Positions 54,480 to 64,000 of a stretch of DNA of 64,000 bases are shown here, one piece after another. The notes under the pieces were generated by a model, which was not told the DNA's origin, made no database searches, and saw only the letters and a list, made by a program, of their open reading frames with translations. The first letter of the stretch is position 1; each line of letters begins with the position of its first letter. Both the position numbers and the translations under genes were made by a program. Origin of the DNA: Henricia sp. BOLD:AAB3569 (taxonomy: Eukaryota; Echinodermata; Asteroidea; Spinulosida; Echinasteridae); assembly GCA_037783545.1 (NCBI GenBank), contig JBBELK010000518.1:558001-622000 (forward strand). The letters are read 5' to 3'.

Positions 54480-55225
54480 TGGGTCATTCCGTGTCAATTC
54501 AACGAGCTTTTGGACCTGACCATCACGGATTGAAATGAAATTTAGTGTGCCGATTGGACTCCTTTACAAACCCAGAGAACTGAAATTTTATTCGGTCAAT
54601 TCATGTAAAAATGTGAAATTGTTTTTTTTATTTATTAGCTAAAGATGTAAGGAACATTTCCAGAAAGATTTGGGATGGGCACTCTTACAGTTTTTGAGTT
54701 ACGATAACTTAAACATTAAATAACATGTAAATGCCATGTACATCACATGTACATGTACATACACAGTTACATGTTATTTACATGGTATTTAATGTTTAAA
54801 TTATCGTAACTCAAAAACTGTAAGACTGCCCATCCCAAATCTTTCTGGAAATGTTCCGTACATCTTAAGCAAACAAATAAAAAAAAATTACGCATTTTTG
54901 CAAATCAAGGTCAAAGGTTATAAATTCACATAACTTTGTTGTGGTACGAGATACGATTTTGATGTTATTTTATAAAATGAAGGCCATTTCAAGAGCTTTA
55001 AAATGATGTAAAGTTTATCTCTGTAGGTCCATTACTTTTAGAGACCTAGCAGGTTATGCTAATTAGTCCAAAGTTCGTTGACCCGTATCTCAAAAATGAA
55101 TTGACCGAATTACATAAAATTTCAGTTCTCGGGGTTTCTCAAGGAGTCCAATCAGCACACCAAATTTCATTTCAATCAGTGATGGTCAGGTCCAAAAGCT
55201 CGTTGAATTGACACGTAATGACCCA
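54480..55225. mobile_element. Foldback element 40 bp after exon 3
   Basis: GGGTCATTCCGTGTCAATTC at the left is inverted at 55202-55225 with one difference, and long internal arms pair again near 54650-54860 (ACATTTCCAGAAAGATTTGG, AACTCAAAAACTGTAAGA). Length about 746 bp. Arms have drifted more in the outer half. Confidence 0.8.
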
Positions 55226-55509
55226 TTTGTAAGTTTGTTTTGGGTAGCCTAAATCCTCCGATTACAAGCACGGCTGTGTACCCAATAGGCTACACGTTAA
55301 ATGGTTAAAATGGTTTTTGTAATTTGGGAAATCATTCTCTTGAAATTATTCGTAAAAGTTATAAAAAAATTGCTCTATTTAGAAAGTGCACAGGAATTTT
55401 TCAACTTGAATTTTTCAGCTATTTTTCAACTTGTCAAAATGTTAAACAAATTTTTCAAATGCATCATAATGTCACACTGTTTTTTTATGGAGCAACCGGT
55501 ATACATGTA

Positions 55510-56572
55510 CAGTGTTCTCCAACATGTAGAACAAGCTTGGTGGCCCGCCATCCTTTCCGCGGCGCCCGCCATGCTTTAGAAGTCGCCGCCAAGCTTTAAA
55601 ACCATGCCGCCAAGCTTTAAAACCATGCCGCCAAGCTTTAAAATTGTTGACTTTACAAGACTTTACCCAAAGCAGACATAACTCACAAACAATGAGTGCT
55701 TGATTTTCAAAGCTCATTATAAAACTAACCTTTTGCCTACCTTATACCTATATACGCGGTACGGTGTAACCATGGAGGTAGTAACGTATGTAAGGCCGGC
55801 GCTGCAGCGCTAGCCATCTAGCTACATAAAGCTAGCAGAATCTAGAATGGAAGGGCGCCCTCTTTAGGCCGAGGTTCAACAATTTAGTTTTTAACCGGGG
55901 TTTTTACGAAATAGAAAGCTGAATAAGTGAAATCCACCGCACTGCTATTTTTATTCAAATGTATAGGTAACATAAAAATATAAAAAAATAACTTATAAAA
56001 ATGTTGAATAAAACTAAAAGAATCGCGCATTTAAAATAGCCAGTCGCAAAGCGCAGCATGGACTCGTGCAAGTCTAGTCGCCCAGCCATGTGACATGCAG
56101 CCATGCACAATCTAGCTTACCTGCTTACCGTGTCATGTCTTGTGCGTGACGGTCCGGCGATCGCAAAGCTCCGTTGATCGTGAAGCCGTGGAAAACATGT
56201 TATTTGTTGGCTCGTCTTCGTTTCCGATGATCATGTTTGATATTCTTTTAATTATCCACGTTCATAATAAGGTACATACAGTGTAGGCCTACTTACCAGG
56301 TATTAAAAATTAAACTATTTTAGTCAAAACTAAATTTGACCGCCGGCAGTTTGCCGAGATAAAAAAAAAAGTTTTTCCTACCCCATTTTTGGGATACTTT
56401 TCCTTCCACATGCACGTGCATACACGTTTTCATGTATGTATGAACATGTATATACATGTATTTTCATATATATTTACATGTGTATATACATGTGTATATA
56501 CATGTGCATACATGTACAATCATGTTCGGTACCCTGCCGCCATGCTTTAAATTTTAGAGTTGGAGAACACTG
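55510..56572. mobile_element. Non-autonomous hAT-like element
   Basis: Terminal inverted repeats CAGTGTTCTCCAAC (55510-55523) and GTTGGAGAACACTG (56559-56572) are perfect; CATGTA flanks both ends. CAGTG-type ends are typical of hAT elements, although their target duplications are usually 8 bp. The interior has three 21-bp units GCCGCCAAGCTTTAAAACCAT (about 55580-55640) cut short at the last, and a CATGTATATA-rich stretch. Confidence 0.65.
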
Positions 56573-56672
56573 CATGTAAATCAATTAAATATTGCTTCAA
56601 TTTCACACAGATGAAAAAGTGTGATTTGAAGTGTCCTCAACATTTGTTGCTCCTTTTATCATACTAATGTAG

Positions 56673-56741
56673 GGAGATCGATTGTATGAGGAGGTATTCG
56701 ACATTATCGACAGGGAAGCTGATGGCAGCGACAGTCTGGAG
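56673..56741 (+). CDS. TUBG1: Gamma-tubulin exon 4, copy 1
   Basis: 69 nt, phase 0 at both ends, encoding GDRLYEEVFDIIDREADG plus SDSLE, the gamma-tubulin segment before the GTPase glycine loop. It has a normal pyrimidine-containing acceptor (CTCCTTTTATCATACTAATGTAG region) and donor GTGAGT. This is the copy most likely used. Confidence 0.93.
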
Positions 56742-56854
56742 GTGAGTCTAGACCTTCAACAGTGTTCTCATTAGGGTTGGAATAATCCGAGTCAAGTACT
56801 AGACTTGATTCTAGTCACTACTTAGGATGACTTGCCTCAGGTCACTGGATGTAG

Positions 56855-56923
56855 GGAGATCGATTGTATGAGGAGGTATTCGACATTATCGACAGGGAAG
56901 CTGATGGCAGCGACAGTCTGGAG
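56855..56923 (+). CDS. TUBG1: Gamma-tubulin exon 4, copy 2
   Basis: Identical coding sequence to copy 1 with intact donor, but the acceptor context is the duplicated intron (CAGGTCACTGGATGTAG), which lacks a good pyrimidine tract. If included with copy 1 it would insert 23 residues in frame. Confidence 0.6.
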
Positions 56924-57036
56924 GTGAGTTTAGACCTTCAACAGTGTTCTCATTAGGGTTGGAATAATCCGAGTCAAGTACTAGACTTGATTCTAGTCAC
57001 TACTTAGGATGACTTGCCTCAGGTCACTGGATGTAG

Positions 57037-57105
57037 GGAGATCGATTGTATGAGGAGGTATTCGACATTATCGACAGGGAAGCTGATGGCAGCGACAGTC
57101 TGGAG
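57037..57105 (+). CDS. TUBG1: Gamma-tubulin exon 4, copy 3
   Basis: Third identical copy, same weak acceptor context as copy 2 and intact GTGAGT donor. Its downstream intron then diverges after CAGGTCACTGGAG at about 57213. Confidence 0.6.
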
Positions 57106-57524
57106 GTGAGTTTAGACCTTCAACAGTGTTCTCCTTAGGGTTGGAATAATCCGAGTCAAGTACTAGACTTGATTCTAGTCACTACTTAGGATGACTTGCC
57201 TCAGGTCACTGGAGCAAATTATTCTACTTAACTCAAGTTTTACATTAAAAGACTGGAGCTTCCAAACCTAATGAGTGGACTAGAATCAAGAAACGTGCCA
57301 AAATGGTTTGAGTTGTACATGTAGTTGGGTCAATGGCTTGTTGCAGCTCTGGTTCTCAACCCTCTGGGAAAAATGTCGAGTTTGTAACACTTAACGATTG
57401 TTTATTATTGTGCTAAAACAAAAGCCGGACTTAAATTAAAGAGACTTTGTTGCTTGAAGGGGTTGAAATATTAAGATATGCAATGCCTTGTTTGTGGTTT
57501 GTTTTGAAAATGGTTTTGTTTTAC

Positions 57525-57990
57525 CATGATTTTTCTGATAGTTTGAGGAATGATGATCTAAAAGGCCGAATTACAGTGACTCCATTTTATTGGAGCCACG
57601 GTGACAAAAACTCGGTGAAGCGATGTTTTACACTCTGACCTCAACCATCAGATTTTTTTTATAAGTGATTTTTGTTTGTTTTTGAAAGTTGCATTAATTT
57701 TAAATTTGTCCATTCTAATATGAAAATTATGAATGTACAAGAATAAAAGACCAAAAACATAATATTTAGTTTATCCTTACAGATTTGAAAATATTTTTTT
57801 ATTTAAAGTTGTGAATTGTCTTGATTTCAAAGTTTTAACCCATCCAAGCCAGTTTTGTAAGTTCCAACAATTCTGTGGTATTTGTTTTTATCGTTTTGAG
57901 GAATGATGATCTAAAAGGCCGAATGAATGTGACTCCATTAATTGGAGCCACGGTGACAAAAAATCGGTGAAGCGATGAATTAGTCTGACC
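57525..57990. repeat. Partial copy of a 350-bp paired repeat
   Basis: GAGGAATGATGATCTAAAAG begins at 57545 and 57898, each followed by GGCCGAAT, then CTCCATT..ATTGGAGCCACGG and TCGGTGAAGCGATG. The same pair of units occurs at 59175/59519 and 62879/63231. Confidence 0.8.
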
Positions 57991-58250
57991 TCAAAACTGT
58001 CAAAACTACCATTGAGATTTTGGCTGCGTCTTTAATGTGTCTACCTTGTGTCTTCCCTAGACCTTTGTGTACATGTAAATGTATCTTCAATCGGACACAG
58101 CCTTTTTTTGTAATTCAGGCTTATCGCAATACATAGCACTACCAAGAGATTGTGATTTTCTGACATTGGTGTATTCATTCATTGTACAAATAACCAAGAT
58201 TTGATATGAAAAGAAATACCTGATTCAGAATATGAACTCTACATTATTAA

Positions 58251-58673
58251 AGATATACAGTCCGTGCGTTTTGGGTGTGGGACCTCGAAAAATAAAGTTT
58301 TTGGGAATTTATAATTTTCTAATTTCTAGAAACAAAAGTTATTCGCTTTCAAATGAGACATCAACGACAAAATCGACCAACGTTTAGTTATCAAACAATT
58401 CCTTGCCCAAGTCTGACCTCCTGTGCTCGGTCTGCAATGCGCAGTGCAAAGAGGTTTGACAGGCCACCAGTCCAGAGGGCGCGCTGCACATACCGCACCA
58501 CAGACCAAACACGGGAAGTCGGACCTGGGCAAGTCCAGGCAAGGCGCAAAAACGGCCGTATAAAAATGGCGTTTTTCACAGGGTTGCCGATGTCGAAAAT
58601 ACAAAGTGTAAAGTTTTTAAAATTTGTTCAGAGAAATAAATTATATTTGCTGAGAACCGCGGACTGTATATCT
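58251..58673. mobile_element. MITE with CAGTCCG ends
   Basis: AGATATACAGTCCG (58251-58264) is inverted at 58660-58673; the outer ATATA could be target-site duplication around CAGTCCG...CGGACTG. Carries AGAGGGCGC at 58474-58482. Confidence 0.65.
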
Positions 58674-58886
58674 TCAAAACACAGTTGAGTTTTTTTAGAA
58701 ACTTTAAAACCAAACCTTTAATTTCTGAAGAAAATATACAACATGCTGTAAGATTTATGACATGTCTAGCAGTGTTTGGGTCGACTTTCCCATGATACAC
58801 AGTGAAGGTAGCCTTTCCACGTCAAACTCTTGGTGGCGCGGTGATTGTGCTGTGATTTTGGAAAAACTCTTGCCTGAATATTGTAA

Positions 58887-58988
<102 letters not shown>

Positions 58989-59024
58989 TAGGCCAACTAT
59001 CGTAATCACGGCTTGAAATACCCA

Positions 59025-59755
59025 CCGGAATTTATTTTCTGTGCTGCAGAAAACGGTAGACCAATAGACCGTACTATGTCTTGTGGCGAGTCAGACATCC
59101 GGGGACCAGTGAGGGAATGGTAATGGGGTTTTAACATTGCGCCGATATTCCAGGTCATGATTTTTCTGATAGTTTGAGGAATGATGATCTAAAAGGCCGA
59201 ATGAATGTGACTCCATTAATTGGAGCCACGGTGACAAAAAATCGGTGAAGCGATGTTTTACACTCTGACCTCAACCATCAGAAATGTTTTTTTGTATAAG
59301 TAATTTTTTTTTTTTAAGTTGCATAAATTTTCAATTTGTTCTTTCTAATCTTAAAATTATGAATGTACAGGAATAAAAGACCAAAAACAGAATATTTGGT
59401 TTATCCTTAAAAAAAAAAAAGTTGTGAATTGTCTTGATTTCAAAGTTTTAACCCATCCAAGCCAGTCTTGTAAGTTCCAACAATTCTGTGATTTTTTTTT
59501 ATCGTTTTGAGGAATGATGATCTAAAAGGCCGAATGAATGTGACTCCATTAATTGGAGGCACGGTGACAAAAAAATCGGTGAAGCGACAAATTAGTCTGA
59601 CCTCAAAACTATAAAAAGTTTACTGTACCCTTATTTGTGAACACCCAAACGCCAATAAATGGAAAAGGCACCTTAAATTCTACTGATACAATAAATAAAA
59701 TGAAGACAATTTTATCTGAACTTGTCACAAACAAATGTTTAGTTTCTGGTTTGCA
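59025..59755. mobile_element. About 730-bp dispersed element, copy 1
   Basis: TTTATTTTCTGTGCTGCAG through TTTAGTTTCTGGTTTGC is repeated almost unchanged at 62737-63476. It contains the paired 350-bp units described at 57525. No coding frame, no inverted ends seen. Confidence 0.8.
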
Positions 59756-60468
59756 AGTACCCTTTACGAATTACTGTCTCGGGCTTTGGGCATCTCAGAA
59801 ATATTAACGTGGCTATAAAACAAAAATCTGGTTTGAATGTCAACTTAAACGTTCACTTCTGTTGAGAGTATATAAAACCACCAACAAAAACCTAAAAAGA
59901 TGAAGTACACACGGCCAGGACAGAAAATCGCAGAGACAGTCTGAAGCCGAATCAAGTGATTTTGAAATTGGCCATAATGCATCATATTCGCGGCACAATA
60001 TTCATGCCATGTCATGGAGCTGCATTCTGACTTTCCCTAATTTACATAATTGGCACAAGTTTTTGTGCATGCCAAAAACTGCCAGTGAATAAACCATGCA
60101 CGTTCGCGTGCTGGAACGAGCCATTAACATATGCGGGTCACGGTAGCAACTACATTTTTGTAGGACCGGAAGGAAAACTGTCCAAACACCGTACTAATAA
60201 GGGTCTAACCCGTTTTTGGTGCTAAAATGGTCTATGTAGACCATTCAGACACAACAGACATACACCGTTTTTAGTTGAACCGAAGTTAGACTGCTTTTAG
60301 TACTGTGTCTGAAGGTACTCTTTTTAGTTCTGATGGAGTGAACAAGATGTAGGACAGGGTATTGTTAACTGTGTCCTGGAATTGTTCTCGTTATAAGGTG
60401 CAGAAGTTGTATTAACAGTGCTCTTCTAGCAAGGTTTGTCTGTATGTTTGCTTCCTCGTTGGCTGCAG

Positions 60469-60595
60469 ATTTCCCAAGAAGTTGATCCAGACGTACTCTG
60501 TATTCCCCAACCAACAAGAGGTTAGCGACGTAGTGGTGCAGCCGTATAACTCCATGTTGACCATGAAGAGACTGACGCAGAATGCAGATTGTGTG
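60469..60595 (+). CDS. TUBG1: Gamma-tubulin exon 6
   Basis: Acceptor GGCTGCAG; the exon completes Arg and reads [35 protein letters not shown] and TQNADCV; donor GTAGGT at 60596, phase 0. 127 nt. Confidence 0.96.
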
Positions 60596-60639
60596 GTAGG
60601 TGTCACACTGGTTCAATGAGCGGGGGGAACAAATCATAG

Positions 60640-60712
60640 TCGCCATTGGGATTCGAACCCAAGACCTCTGACACACGTTCAGCCAGCTAAGCTAGTTGCA
60701 TACTCCTCAGGT
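60640..60712 (-). pseudogene. tRNA-like remnant
   Basis: Minus-strand reading: TAGCTTAGCTGGCTGAACG, AGAGGTCTTGGGTTCGAATCC, with a perfect B box. The acceptor and anticodon arms do not pair. It lies head-to-head with the tRNA-like array that follows. Confidence 0.5.
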
Positions 60713-60769
60713 TTTCGTTATTTTGCTCATTTGCGCAACCATGCAACAGGAAAGCCTCGAGTGTAGTAT

Positions 60770-61505
60770 ACCAGTGTGCCTCATAGCTCAGCTGGTAGAG
60801 CATCAGCCCGGTGTGTCGAAGGTCTTGGGGGGGGGGGGGGGGAACCTGACTGAGTATACAGTACCACTGTGCCTCATAGCACAGCTGGTAGAGCATCTGC
60901 CTGGTGAGTTAGAGGTATTGGGGTAAAACCTGAGGGAGTGTACCACTGTGCCTCATAGCACACCTGGTAGAGCATCTGCGTGGTGAGTCAAAGGTTTTGT
61001 AGAAAACCTGAGGAGTATACCACTGTGACTCAGCTCAGCTGGTGAAGCATCTGCCCGGTGTGTCCGAGGTCTTGAGGAAAACCCGAGTATACCACTGTGC
61101 CTCATAGCACAACTGGTAGAGCATCTGCCTGGTGTCATGGATTTAGGGGGGAAACCTGAGGGAGTATACCACTGTGCCTCATAGCACAGCTGGTATAGTA
61201 TCTGTCCGGTGTGTCAGGGGTCTTGAGGGAAACCTGAGGGAGTACAATCAGTACACCAGCTCAGCTGGTGAAGCATCTGCCCAGTGTGTCAGAGGTCTTA
61301 AAGGAAAACCAGAGTATACCACTGTGCCTCATTGCACAGCTGGTAGAGTATCTGTCCGGTGTCTTGGGGAAACCTGAAGGAGTATACCACTGTGCCTCAT
61401 AGCTCAGCTGGTAGAGCATCTGCCTGGTGTCATAGATCTTGGGGGAAACCTGTGGGAGTATACCACTGTGCCTCATAGCACAGCTGGTAGAGCATCTGCT
61501 CGGAT
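60770..61505 (+). repeat. Tandem array of about ten tRNA-like modules
   Basis: Units of about 70-90 bp start with TGTGCCTCATAGC.CAGCTGG (about 60776, 60868, 60947, 61024, 61096, 61173, 61257, 61323, 61391, 61467), continue AGAGCATCTGCC.GGTGTGTC, GAGGTCTTG and end AAACCTGAGGGAGTATACCAC. The first half looks like a tRNA A box and D arm; the B box is replaced by AAACCTGA-type sequence. Unit 1 carries a G run at 60827-60841. Located in intron 6 of gamma-tubulin. Confidence 0.8.
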
Positions 61506-62297
61506 TGCGTACAGTACGGTAACTATTTGCACATTGTAAAGTATAGATTATATGATCTCACAACATTAAAGGAGCATGTTGAGATCACATTTTTTCCCCA
61601 CGAGTGTTGAGATTTTGATGCCATATAATTTCATTTTTTTGGTTCATTACCAATCTCGGATTTCGTGCTCTTAATCTGTATTTTCAAGGATATTGTCAAA
61701 ACGCCACCGATGTATTGTAAACTAATTTATCCGTTCCTTAAAGCAGTGCAGAGCGTGATCCAAAACTGGTAAACACTGGATGAAGATTTCAAAATTTCTT
61801 AAATTAATCAAAATAATAGCTCGATCTATAAAGAAATGTCCATATTTTACAATCATATTGCAAAAATTAACAGAATAAATTTGACTGGGCACACTGTGCA
61901 ATCACATTTTCAAGAAATCTGTCCCTCACACTGTAAAGTCAATTTCAACATGTGATAAACTAGGTGTGTGTATTAACATCAGTAGAAGGTAAACGAACAG
62001 TTTCACTTTATTTTTCATTTGTTGTTGACTAAGAAAAGGCATTTGTTCCTTGATTTCCGTCCCTCACGCGTGAGGGACGGAATTGGATCACACTCTGCAG
62101 TGATTACACCAACTTTTTTCCTTCCAAATTGGAGATTGCAAATATGTTTTCTTCCCATGGATAGTATTTGGGGGACATGAATGTATTTTATATAATTGCT
62201 GGGTTAGTGCGAAATCCATTTTCCGGAAAAATCTGAACAAGCTCCTTTAAATGAACTGGTCTATGTCCAGAAATAAATTATTTTTTTCTTCTCTTAG

Positions 62298-62384
62298 GTG
62301 GTCTTGGATAATACAGCAATGAACCGTATTGCCAGTGAGCGACTACATTTATCCAACCCTGACTTCACTCAGATCAACCAAATG
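62298..62384 (+). CDS. TUBG1: Gamma-tubulin exon 7
   Basis: After CTCTTAG the 87-nt exon reads [18 protein letters not shown] and [11 protein letters not shown]; donor GTGAGT at 62385, phase 0. The next exon (expected to begin VSTIMSAST) is not in the window; 62385-64000 is intron. Confidence 0.95.
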
Positions 62385-62402
62385 GTGAGTTGGAACCATT
62401 AA

Positions 62403-63715
62403 AGGAGTGTGACCAGATCACCTTTTTTTTTACCCATAACTCCCCGGGACTTACCTTATGGGTCATGAGATTTTTATATCATAACATCCGTTATATTTTT
62501 CTGATTACGAAATTGAAACTCCCGCGCTTCTAGGCCGCATATTTCCGAGGATATCGTTGAAAATCCACCGATTATTTGTAAACTAATTTTCCAGTATCAA
62601 CGTTTATCCACTGAAAGCCGACTCGATAGTTTTGTTCAATTTTTTACTGGAAATCGCGAATGTTTTCGGGTTTTTTGGACATGGGAGGTGTGTATGGGAG
62701 TTACTTAATAATATTGGTAAGTTACATCGAAGACTTTATTTTCTGTGCTGCAGAAAACGGTAGACCAATAGACCGTGTATGTCTTGTGGCGAGTCAGACA
62801 TCCGGGGACCAGTGAGGGAATGGCAATGGGGTTTTAACATTGCGACGGTATTCCAGGTCATGATTTTTCTGATAGTTTGAGGAATGATGATCTAAAAGGC
62901 CGAATGAATGTGACTCCATTAATTGGAGCCACGGTGACAAAAAATCGGTGAAGCGATGTTTTACACTCTGACCTCAACCATCACAAATGTTTTTTTGAAT
63001 AAGTAATTTTTTTTTTTTTAAGTTGCATAAATTTTCAATTTGTTCTTTCTAATATTAAAATTATGAATGTACATGAATAAAAGACCAAAAACAGAATATT
63101 TGGTTTATCCTGACGGATTTGAAAATATTTGTTTATTTAAAGTTGTGAATTGTCCTGATTTCAAAGTTTTAACCCATCCAAGTCAGTTCTGTAAGTTCCA
63201 ACAATTCTGTGATTTTTTTTTTATCGTTTTGAGGAATGATGATCTAAAAGGCCGAATGAATGTGACTCCATTAATTGGAGCCACGGTGACAAAAAAAATC
63301 GGTGAAGCGACAAATTAGTCTGACCTCAAAATTATAAAAAGTTTACTGTACCCTTATTTGTGAACACCCAAACGCCAATAAATGGAAAAGGCACCTTAAA
63401 TTCTACTGATACAATAAATAAAATGAAGACAATTTTATCTGAACTTGTCACAAACAAATGTTTAGTTTCTGGTTTGCTTCTAGGCCGCATATTTCCGAGG
63501 ATATCGTTGAAAATCCACCGATTATTTGTAAACTAATTTTCCAGTATCAACGTTTATCCACTGAAAGCCGACTCGATAGTTTTGTTCAATTTTTTACTGG
63601 AAATCGCGAATGTTTTCGGGTTTTTTGGACATGGGAGGTGTGTATGGGAGTTACTTAATAATATTGGTAAGTTACATCGAAAACTATTTTCCAGAAACTC
63701 TGGTCATGCTCTTTT
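62403..63715. mobile_element. MITE split by or duplicated around another element
   Basis: AGGAGTGTGACCAGA at 62403 starts a copy of the 21093-21432 family. It runs to about 62735, where an unrelated 740-bp element begins; after that element, 63478-63715 repeats the last two thirds of the MITE through TCTGGTCATGCTC. The 235-bp overlap means this is not a simple clean insertion. Confidence 0.75.
62737..63476. mobile_element. About 740-bp dispersed element, copy 2
   Basis: Near-identical to 59025-59755, including both GAGGAATGATGATCTAAAAG units (62879 and 63231). Confidence 0.8.
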
Positions 63716-64000
63716 AAACAGTTGATACAATAGACTACTAAAGTGTGATGTCGTTTATTAGGATAACTGGGGCTGAACATTCGCTGTTAATCTAAAACGT
63801 CCATTGCTAAAGCACAGGGAAACAGTTCACTGGTTTTAGTGTGGACCCAGTAACCTTGGCAACACTCAAAGGGCAACGTTTTCATTTTAGTACTCTACAT
63901 GTGGTTCAGTCAAGCAAAATAAGTCTAAAGTAGGCCCTGGTAAATTGTGGTATTTTTATATCATTTTTAGCGTACTTTACGTTCCATATTAGTGAAAACC
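63716..64000. repeat. Intron sequence with a dispersed repeat copy
   Basis: 63766-63915 matches 43270-43440 in the phrases noted there. The remainder to the window end is AT-rich intron with no exon seen. Confidence 0.5.

Larger units (their letters stand above)
56668..57213 (+). repeat. 182-bp tandem triplication containing gamma-tubulin exon 4
   Basis: Three head-to-tail units (exon starts at 56673, 56855 and 57037) are identical apart from a few bases (GTGAGTC/GTGAGTT after the exon, CTCATTAGGG/CTCCTTAGGG later). Each holds the whole 69-nt exon and about 113 nt of the following intron. Confidence 0.95.

Overview
The window looks like animal nuclear DNA, most likely from an invertebrate deuterostome (an echinoderm, hemichordate or amphioxus). 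It has GT-AG introns, two conserved animal genes (SPAG6 and gamma-tubulin), AATAAA signals, very many transposon-type inverted repeats, and a frequently scattered word (TAGGCCTAC). The last point, and the choice of phylum, are inference. GC content is low and almost all space between exons is repeat-derived.

Layout. 1-1000: end of an unidentified open frame, a possible LTR and a small inverted-repeat element. 1036-10211: the last three exons of SPAG6 on the + strand. Its last intron (8.3 kb) holds a decayed non-LTR retrotransposon (minus strand), a tRNA-like remnant and a 2.8-kb foldback element with a 23-bp minisatellite core. 10.2-23.4 kb: many MITE-like elements, two well-phased exons of an unrecognised basic protein (16523-17313), a LINE 3' end and a possible alternative last exon at 23287. 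23.46-28.6 kb: a long repeat-rich stretch dense in palindromic TGACGTCA sites. 30056-39730: one uninterrupted 3224-codon frame, a very large Helitron (Helentron/Helitron2-like) protein. 39.7-46.4 kb: its downstream region, with a tRNA-Thr at the tip of a nearly perfect 48-bp inverted repeat, two tandem duplications and a clean transposon insertion. 46.4-47.66 kb: a second copy of the repeat found at 27.5-28.6 kb, ending in two hairpins. 47.7-51.1 kb: an endonuclease remnant, 17-bp minisatellites in both orientations, and large palindromes. 51116-62384: seven exons of gamma-tubulin (about residues 1-231; the rest lies beyond the window), with one 69-nt exon present in three tandem copies and introns packed with inverted-repeat elements and a tandem array of tRNA-like modules.

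How the parts relate. SPAG6 (ciliary central apparatus) and gamma-tubulin (microtubule nucleation) are both host microtubule-related genes in the same orientation, but nothing in the sequence links them functionally. The Helitron protein is autonomous-looking: HUH-type Rep, Pif1-type helicase and endonuclease-fold domains, preceded by zinc fingers, two different cysteine-peptidase-like domains and two internally repeated regions. It is the most striking object here. The short motif AGGTGATCGGGC occurs at 23461 and as a hairpin at 47631-47659, so it may mark the ends of one large element, but nested insertion of several elements is equally possible.
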